From NCBI RefSeq assembly GCF_963667555.1, contig NZ_OY763421.1, positions 1,505,562-1,569,561 on the forward strand: a stretch of 64,000 nucleotides of DNA. Reading direction: 5' to 3'. The position numbers and the translations under genes are program-made. How positions within the stretch are numbered: the stretch's first letter is position 1; the number at the start of each line of letters is the position of its first letter. Source of the DNA: an uncultured Methanolobus sp. GTDB taxonomy: Archaea; Halobacteriota; Methanosarcinia; Methanosarcinales; Methanosarcinaceae. Below are positions 58,165-64,000 of the stretch, one piece after another. The notes beneath the pieces were generated by a model. That model made no database searches. It was not told the DNA's origin and worked only from the letters and a program-made list of their open reading frames with translations.

Positions 58165-58962
58165 TCATATAGTGTATTTTTCAGAGATCTCCCATTTGGC
58201 ACTTAACAGATGAGAAATAACAGAAGAGAAATCTGCACCATTCGTCCACACTGCAGACAGATCAGTGTCCCCATCCCCATCTTTCAGTATATCAACAAGC
58301 ATTTCAGACTTATCAATAACAATAACAAAACTCTTAAGTTTTGAATCGGCTTCTTCGATGGAGTTTACACGCACTGTTGCCAGAGGGACCAGATTTTTGA
58401 TCTTCTTTGCTTCATCCTCACAGGAGCTTATGACCCTGACACTAATGCCCTCTTCACTGGCTTTCCTGTTCATGACACCTATTATAGTAGTGTAATCCTT
58501 TTTAAGGGATGTATGGTTCTCTGCAATTGTCCTGAAAGGTGTCGAAGAAGCCAGTATCAAAATATCCTTTTTTGCATTTTCCATCATCTGGATCACTTTA
58601 CAGGTAACATTTCTTGCACCATTGATATTCCAGATATGCTCCTCGCTTGTTTCGCTTGCAGATTCACCATATATCTCAGTTAGTTTTTCAAAGACAATAT
58701 CACATTGCTCTGCATAATCATTCTTCAACTTAGCAATGGCATCTTCAGGCGGAATACACCTGTAACGCATTGGTTTTGTGTTCTGGAATTCGATTATTCC
58801 CCTTTTTTCCAGCTTTTTCAATGCGCCGTAAATTGCTGAATTCGGAACTCCTGAATCATCATGCAACGTTGAGACTGTTGCATTCGCATTCCTGACAAGA
58901 GCCACGTAAACTTTTGCTTCGTAGGAAGTAAAACCAAGATTTTGAAGAGATGTGACGGTCAT
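58165..58962 (-). CDS. TrmB family transcriptional regulator
   Basis: A 265-residue regulator with an N-terminal winged helix (LQNLGFTSYEAKVYVALV, SGVPNSAIYGALKKLEKRGII), the standard TrmB start. The C-terminal effector domain (about 110-250) resembles the phospholipase-D-like sensor half (KDILILASSTPFRT). TrmB proteins respond to sugars or other metabolites. It is cotranscribed with the PGF-pre-PGF surface gene downstream, so it may control that gene or the RND operon upstream. Inducer and targets are unknown. Confidence 0.9.
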   Translation of the reverse strand: MTVTSLQNLGFTSYEAKVYVALVRNANATVSTLHDDSGVPNSAIYGALKKLEKRGIIEFQNTKPMRYRCIPPEDAIAKLKNDYAEQCDIVFEKLTEIYGESASETSEEHIWNINGARNVTCKVIQMMENAKKDILILASSTPFRTIAENHTSLKKDYTTIIGVMNRKASEEGISVRVISSCEDEAKKIKNLVPLATVRVNSIEEADSKLKSFVIVIDKSEMLVDILKDGDGDTDLSAVWTNGADFSSVISHLLSAKWEISEKYTI

Positions 58963-59043
58963 GCTTATTGCTCCTGATAATTGCCCCTGATAATTTCTCC
59001 CGATAATTGCCCCTGAAAACTAAAAATAAAAATGGGAAGAAGA

Positions 59044-60147
59044 TCAGTTATCTTCTTCTTTTTTTGCCAGGATTTTCTTAGCACCTATTGCAGCCACAAC
59101 TACAACAATAAGCACTACAACAATACCTATATAAGCCCCTGAACCGGAATCAGATGAACCTGCCGGAAGAACCTCTGTTGTGATCTTCACAGTATCTGAT
59201 ATCTGGTTGTGGCCATCCATATCCTCATACTTGACCTCACTGTTGATAGCATATGTCTTTGGAACACCGGTCTCATCAACTTTCAGTTTAAAGATCGCTT
59301 CTGCGGACTCTCCAGGCTCAAGTGAGCCTATGAATGACTGGTCATCGGTTGTGCTGAAAGGATCATCTGAGCTTATCCTTACAGTTGCATCTTTTACAGC
59401 CTCTTCACCAACGTTCTTGTAAGTGACACGGATAATTCCTTCTTCTCCAAGAACAAGTTCACCAGTAACATTTGTGACTTCAAAGTCGGCTTCCTCATCA
59501 ACAATAACACTTACCTGATCCATCTGCTGGCCTACTGCATACCAGAGACCAACTTCCATATTTGTGATACCAAGGTCTGTTTCGTTGTCACCGTTTATCT
59601 GCACATTTTCCTGATAACCATAGTATAGTGTAAGGTTAAGTGGATATTCACCGGCAGCTGCATTCTTTGATATCTCGATGTTAAACTCCAGCGGGTCTGA
59701 TGTCTGCTCACCGGATGCAAGGGTTCCTGCTTCCTGCGGACCGGATTTTACCCTTACATGTGGGTCATCGGAAGTAAGGATTGCAACAATACCAATCGCT
59801 GTTGTCCTCTGAGCCTCATATCCCATTTCTGTTTGCTGGATCTTCTGGTCAAGTTCTGATACAGGATCGTCATCCTCTTCTGACTTAAAACCGGTAATAA
59901 CACCTTTGTTCATAAGGTTGACCTTAAGGGTAACCTCATCCCCTCTTGAATATTCATTATCTCCTACAAGGGTGGCAGATACATCAGGGCCACCGTAAAC
60001 TGTGTAATAGTTCTCATCAAAATTGAAGAAATCCGGAAGTTCCAGATCCATTGTGGACATGGTATCAGCACTTGCAGGCATTATAAAGAGCAAGCTGAGG
60101 ATCAATGATACTGAAACCACCATTTTAAAGTTAATATTTTTAATCAT
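59044..60147 (-). CDS. COG1361 S-layer-like protein, RND partner 2
   Basis: A 367-residue exported protein. A signal peptide (about 1-27, SLLFIMPASA) is followed by two to three Ig/CARDB-like beta domains (SRGDEVTLKVNLMNKGVITGF; ADFEVTNVTGELVLGEEGIIR), a Ser/Gly linker and a C-terminal transmembrane helix (YIGIVVVLIVVVVAAIG) with KK-rich tail. ATG 60147 is chosen because GAGGG lies 8 nt upstream; the longer frame overlaps the upstream gene. It is homologous to the next gene upstream. Both sit directly behind an RND exporter, suggesting outside accessory subunits (inference). Confidence 0.85.
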   Translation of the reverse strand: MIKNINFKMVVSVSLILSLLFIMPASADTMSTMDLELPDFFNFDENYYTVYGGPDVSATLVGDNEYSRGDEVTLKVNLMNKGVITGFKSEEDDDPVSELDQKIQQTEMGYEAQRTTAIGIVAILTSDDPHVRVKSGPQEAGTLASGEQTSDPLEFNIEISKNAAAGEYPLNLTLYYGYQENVQINGDNETDLGITNMEVGLWYAVGQQMDQVSVIVDEEADFEVTNVTGELVLGEEGIIRVTYKNVGEEAVKDATVRISSDDPFSTTDDQSFIGSLEPGESAEAIFKLKVDETGVPKTYAINSEVKYEDMDGHNQISDTVKITTEVLPAGSSDSGSGAYIGIVVVLIVVVVAAIGAKKILAKKEEDN

Positions 60148-60157
60148 AAGCATCCCT

Positions 60158-61264
60158 CTAATTGTCATTAGACACGTTTTTCCTTTTATTTTTAACAACC
60201 AATACAATTATTATTACGAAAATACCAGCAAGTGCAAGCCCTGTTACATTAAGCTCCCTTTCAGGTTCCTCAAGTGGCAGAGTTAGTTTCATGCTAGTAG
60301 AGAAAGCATCTTCGCCATCTTCGTCGATATATTTGATCTCACTGTCGATACCATAATTCTTTGCGAGTGTATCCATATCAGAACTTATTGTGAAAGTAGC
60401 AGTCCTGCTTTCGCCAGGTTCCATTGTTCCAAGAGTTCTGGTAGAACGTTCTGCACTCAAAGGTTTCATTGCAACTATTCTTGCAATAGCATCTTCAGCA
60501 GTGAGTTCGCCAATGTTGGTGTATGTAACATCCACAACACTTGTTCCGCCTGATACCAGAGTTCCTGTTACATTTGTTATTTCGAACTTTGCTGCAGGTT
60601 TAACGATAATAGGTATCTGAAGAGTTGTTTCCACATTAGTGTAAATACTTGTGTGGTCAAGACCTGGCTCACCTAGAATTATTGATTCACCTGCTGTCAT
60701 CCTGACATCACTCTGGTACTCATAGCTCAAAGGCAATTCAAGTATGTAGACACCAGCTGGAATATTCTCTGACAGAGTTATGGTAAATTTCATAGGATCA
60801 TCAGGCAAAGTCCCCGGATATAATTCTTCCAGAGTCTGACTGTTTGTTTCAGGATCGATGTCTATCATATCAGTAGAAGAGACAAGACTTGCCTTGATAC
60901 CATATGCAGTTGTCCTCATTGTTTCATACTGAAGCTCATCAAGTGAAAGCTCATGCAATGTTTCTGAAGTACCTACGCCCTTGTCTGCCTTGAAACCATA
61001 GATAACACCACGGTTTGCAAGAACAACTTCAAGGGTTGTGGTTTCTCCTCGTTCGAATTCCGTATCACCAATTATGGAAGCCGAAATTGAAGGCTCACCA
61101 TAAGAGTTGTAGAAATTATTTGTATATTCATAAGTAGGAGGCAGGTATTCTTTTGCAGTGACAGTTGGCACTGCCGCTACAAAAGCAATCGAAAGCAGAA
61201 TACATACCACCATAAGACTAGTATATTTTTCAAAACCACTTATATTACTATATCTCACATTCAT
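60158..61264 (-). CDS. COG1361 S-layer-like protein, RND partner 1
   Basis: A 368-residue paralog of the gene above. A signal peptide (about 15-38) is followed by beta domains with ERGETTTLEVVLANRGVIYGF and KFEITNVTGTLVSGGTSVV, then a transmembrane helix (LALAGIFVIIIVLVVK) and a short basic tail. Both paralogs share an N-terminal signature of YT..Y..YG.P..SA...GD.E..RG. Its ATG overlaps the RND stop by 4 bp and its stop is 10 bp before partner 2, so all three genes form one operon. Confidence 0.87.
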   Translation of the reverse strand: MNVRYSNISGFEKYTSLMVVCILLSIAFVAAVPTVTAKEYLPPTYEYTNNFYNSYGEPSISASIIGDTEFERGETTTLEVVLANRGVIYGFKADKGVGTSETLHELSLDELQYETMRTTAYGIKASLVSSTDMIDIDPETNSQTLEELYPGTLPDDPMKFTITLSENIPAGVYILELPLSYEYQSDVRMTAGESIILGEPGLDHTSIYTNVETTLQIPIIVKPAAKFEITNVTGTLVSGGTSVVDVTYTNIGELTAEDAIARIVAMKPLSAERSTRTLGTMEPGESRTATFTISSDMDTLAKNYGIDSEIKYIDEDGEDAFSTSMKLTLPLEEPERELNVTGLALAGIFVIIIVLVVKNKRKNVSNDN

Positions 61265-63645
61265 TGGGTAATTGCCTCCTGAATGCTTTTTACTATATTA
61301 CCTCCACCCGAGCCGGATTTGTGATGTGACTGGTGGAAGTGTCTCCTTTTTTCTCTGTATTTGTCCAGAGTAACTATAATTGGAGGGAAGATAACAAACG
61401 TTGCAAGTAATGCAAGTATTACATCCATTACCGTGATTAATCCGAAATTACTGGTAATTGAGAATGGTGAAGCTATAAGCGCACTGAAACCAAAAACAGT
61501 GGTTGCACCGGATGTGACAATAGCCTTTCCGATCTTGACACTTGCTTCCTGCATTGCTTCTTCAGGGTCTGCACCTTTGTCCCTTTCTTCAAAATAACGC
61601 TCCATCATAAGGATCGCATATTCCGAACCAACACCAAGGATCAATGCTCCAAGTGTTGCAGTCATTGGTGTGTATTCCATTCCAGTGTAATACATGAGAC
61701 CACCAGACCAGCCCACGACCACAACCATGGTCAGAACAGGTGTGAGAGCTTTAAGCATATCCCTGTAAATAACCAGCAGACCTGCAAACACAAGCACGAT
61801 ACCAAGCATTGTCATAAATACCCTGCCTGATGTCAGAGCAGATATTACCTCTACATAGACCATAGAGTGACCGGTTATTGTTACATACACACCTGGTGGC
61901 GGAGCCATCCACATGATATCATCTTCTACAACATTGGCAAGTGATTCTATGCCTTCAAGACCAAGCTCACTCATTGCGTTACCAATGTCCAGGTTCAGCA
62001 TGATTATTGTATTCCCATTAAGATATGCATCCCTCTGGGCATCGGAAAGCTGATCATATATAACTTCAATTTCCTCCGAGCTGCCCGGTATCTCACCGGA
62101 ATTTGCGGCTTTTACAAGATCGACAATACTTGAAGAATCCTGTATGTGACTTCTTCCGGCAACTTCGTGTTCTGTGAATTCATCGATCCATTCCAGAAGT
62201 TCAGGGTCAGCGTTGTCATCTGTTTTTATGATGAGGTTTAGCTGGTCTTCTCCACCGAGGATCTCACCCATGTGTTTTAGCTCAAGAAGAGCAGGCATGT
62301 CCTGTGGAACGAATGTCTCAGTATCTGTCTGGATACCCACCAGATTATCTGCGTAAAGACCGCCAACACACAGCAAACCTGCAATAGAAAGTATAAGGAT
62401 CGGATTCTTCATTGAGAATGTTGAAATTCCTTTCAATGCCTTTTCAAGGAAATCCGGCTCGTGGTCCTCATCAATTAAAACCGCAGCATGAGTTGCGGGC
62501 TTTGATGAGTTCTTTTTCAAACCAAGTTTGCCAAGTATATTCCATTTGGATATTTTGTCGAATCCATAGAGCACAGTTACTCCCAGGAACAGAGAGGAAA
62601 GGAAACACATCAAAATTCCTATCATGAGAAGTTTTCCGAAATCCTGTATCATTGGAACTGTGGATGTGAACAATGAGAAGAATCCAAGAGCAGTGATGAT
62701 AAGTGCTATCAATACCGCAGGACCGGTATGTTTGATAGTATCAATGACAGCTTCTTCATCGGTCTCGCCACGTGCAAGTTCTTCTTCTATCCTGTTGTGG
62801 AACTGAATGGCATAATCTATACCAAGTCCTATCAGAACAGGGAAAGCCGACATGGATACCATTGACATTGGAATATCAAGGAAGCCCATTGCTCCGAAAG
62901 TGAATATAATTCCTACCAGTACTATGGGAAGAGGGAGCAGTCTCCATCTTACATGTTTGAACACCAGATATAATACTACTACCATCAGAAGAATTGACAG
63001 CAACAGAAGTATACCCATACTTGTGTTCATCTCTTCATTCATGGCAATACTAAAAGCAGGATTCCCGGTTACAATTACATTATAATCAGCAGGGAAATTT
63101 GCAAGCTCGATGGAAGTTTCTGTTTCCCTGAGAATCTCTTCCTGGGTAGAATCCGATGCAGTACCTTCTATGACTACTGACATGATGGCATGTGTTTCAT
63201 CGGGCATGAGTGCACTGGGCATGGAGTGATCAATTATCCCGTCGATAGTTTGCTGATCGTCAGGAATTGTACTTCTGCCTGTCATCTGATAATTAACTTC
63301 TTTTATAACAGTCGACGGCGAAGTTACTTCCACAACACCGGGTATGTTCTGAATTGACATGTATGCCCTGTCAAGTGCTTTCAGAAGATCCGGATCTGTA
63401 ACATCACTACCTTCAACCATTACAACAATTGACTCAGTTCCAAAAAGATTCAGGTACAGGTGATCATAGTCCTGATACAGCTTTGAATTCTTATCGACAA
63501 AGGTATCCGTGCCTGAAGCCATCCCGATTAACTGAGCACCCTGAAAAGAGATAATTATCAGAAGTAGTGCTATCATTATGATTGGAACGGTATTGTCCTC
63601 TACGAAAACACCCAGCTTTTGAAAGATGTTTTTTATGATAAACAC
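61261..63645 (-). CDS. RND superfamily exporter (HAE3/MMPL type)
   Basis: A 794-residue RND transporter with about twelve helices in two halves, each with a large outside loop after the first helix. The sterol-sensing-like helix blocks are PVLIGLGIDYAIQFHNRIEEE and LGALILGVGSEYAILMMERYF, both with the GxxxD/E-Y motif. Length and layout fit archaeal HAE3/MMPL proteins, which move hydrophobic molecules or lipids across the membrane. The frame begins with GTG 63645, but AAGGA touches this codon, so the ribosome binding site does not fit it well; the true start may be a few codons later. TATA-like TTATATATAAAA lies near 63714-63726 upstream. Confidence 0.9.
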   Translation of the reverse strand: MFIIKNIFQKLGVFVEDNTVPIIMIALLLIIISFQGAQLIGMASGTDTFVDKNSKLYQDYDHLYLNLFGTESIVVMVEGSDVTDPDLLKALDRAYMSIQNIPGVVEVTSPSTVIKEVNYQMTGRSTIPDDQQTIDGIIDHSMPSALMPDETHAIMSVVIEGTASDSTQEEILRETETSIELANFPADYNVIVTGNPAFSIAMNEEMNTSMGILLLLSILLMVVVLYLVFKHVRWRLLPLPIVLVGIIFTFGAMGFLDIPMSMVSMSAFPVLIGLGIDYAIQFHNRIEEELARGETDEEAVIDTIKHTGPAVLIALIITALGFFSLFTSTVPMIQDFGKLLMIGILMCFLSSLFLGVTVLYGFDKISKWNILGKLGLKKNSSKPATHAAVLIDEDHEPDFLEKALKGISTFSMKNPILILSIAGLLCVGGLYADNLVGIQTDTETFVPQDMPALLELKHMGEILGGEDQLNLIIKTDDNADPELLEWIDEFTEHEVAGRSHIQDSSSIVDLVKAANSGEIPGSSEEIEVIYDQLSDAQRDAYLNGNTIIMLNLDIGNAMSELGLEGIESLANVVEDDIMWMAPPPGVYVTITGHSMVYVEVISALTSGRVFMTMLGIVLVFAGLLVIYRDMLKALTPVLTMVVVVGWSGGLMYYTGMEYTPMTATLGALILGVGSEYAILMMERYFEERDKGADPEEAMQEASVKIGKAIVTSGATTVFGFSALIASPFSITSNFGLITVMDVILALLATFVIFPPIIVTLDKYREKRRHFHQSHHKSGSGGGNIVKSIQEAITQ

Positions 63646-64000
63646 TCCTTGTGATTTATTATTATTACAAAAAAACTCCGTGAGAGTTGTTTTAACATGA
63701 CGATAAATAGTCTGTTTTATATATAAGGATTTTACCCTTTAATAAACTGGTGAGCAGTGTTTTTTGTTGAAATATTCTACAACGGCATGCATAACTAGTC
63801 CATTTTTGTAAACATAAAACAGGGTTGAGACATCCTTGGAAGGATGCCTCGTTGGGGGTTGGATAGGGTGGTACTAACATACACGCATTGCGTGCTGTTG
63901 ATGGTACACAAAAGTAGTACAGCATTATTAGTTAATAAACCTTGCGATAAATAGACAGAAAAGAGTTTTTATTATTAGTACTAGCGCATTAATGCACGCA
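63646..64000. promoter_or_regulatory. Promoter of the RND operon and window end
   Basis: TTATATATAA near 63716-63726 (nearly symmetric) gives a minus-strand promoter with a leader of about 45 nt. Two short palindromes follow: CATCCTTGGAAGGATG at 63831-63846, and CACGCA/TGCGTG at 63882-63894. No gene can be supported up to the end of the window. Confidence 0.4.

Noticed and set aside
63868..63876. GGGTGGTAC shared with the gap near 2902
   Set aside because: A 9-nt match in 64 kb is expected by chance and the flanks do not align.

Overview
The window is a chromosomal segment of a methylotrophic methanogenic archaeon, most likely a member of the Methanosarcinaceae near Methanolobus or Methanococcoides (inference). 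The grounds are a complete formylmethanofuran dehydrogenase operon in the order F-A-C-D-B, archaeal-type Thi4, PurF, shikimate kinase and TrmY/Pus10, ribosomal proteins L37e and L21e, RNA polymerase subunit F, PGF-pre-PGF and COG1361 surface proteins, a 'methanogen output domain' response regulator, and TATA-box promoters with GGAGG/GGTGATC ribosome binding sites.

Layout. 1-5.2 kb: end of a PAS histidine kinase, thi4, tRNA-His, and on the minus strand an Lsm - L37e - purF group. 5.2-13.1 kb: a plus-strand information-processing run of thiDN, a DEAD-box helicase, trmY, pus10, rpl21e, rpoF, DUF655, ksgA and a HemK2-type methyltransferase. 13.1-22.3 kb: a multi-PAS kinase, a two-gene 2-oxoacid:ferredoxin oxidoreductase, a KaiC-like ATPase with a response regulator that has no ordinary start codon, and an aroK-aroQ-purE group. 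22.4-29.7 kb: a DUF1638-like gene, then the Fmd/Fwd operon behind a leader of about 280 nt, ending in a translationally coupled fdhD. 30.0-34.6 kb: a giant chemoreceptor with eight 91-residue tandem poly-HAMP units. 34.8-42.0 kb: a compact four-gene minus-strand operon encoding a receptor-like single-pass protein, a 1049-residue tubulin/FtsZ-like GTPase with a coiled coil, a polytopic membrane protein with a cytoplasmic GTPase domain, and a further single-pass protein with a sequon-rich tail. This operon is the best candidate for an undescribed system. 42.2-48.2 kb: one very large surface-protein gene split by an in-frame TAA. 48.5-55.7 kb: a probable metal and cofactor region with duplicated cfbA-type chelatases, two COG0523 GTPases (one extremely His-rich), two DUF169 proteins, DUF1847 and a metallo-beta-lactamase-fold protein. 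55.9-63.6 kb: an AI-2E family membrane protein, a TrmB-type regulator coupled to a PGF-pre-PGF protein, and an RND exporter operon with two COG1361 partners.

Functional links. Pus10 makes the pseudouridine at position 54 that TrmY methylates. Thi4 and ThiDN supply the thiazole and pyrimidine branches of thiamine synthesis. FdhD probably sulfurates the pterin cofactor of FmdB. CfbA and the COG0523 proteins fit nickel/cobalt insertion for F430 and cobamides. The poly-HAMP receptor and the tubulin/GTPase operon share a 13-nt BRE/TATA sequence about 95-100 nt upstream of their start codons, so they may be expressed together.

Two diverged copies of an approximately 145-bp element with inverted-repeat ends lie at 29.7 and 49.1 kb, the second between the two cfbA copies. 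No CRISPR array, transposase or integrase gene was seen.
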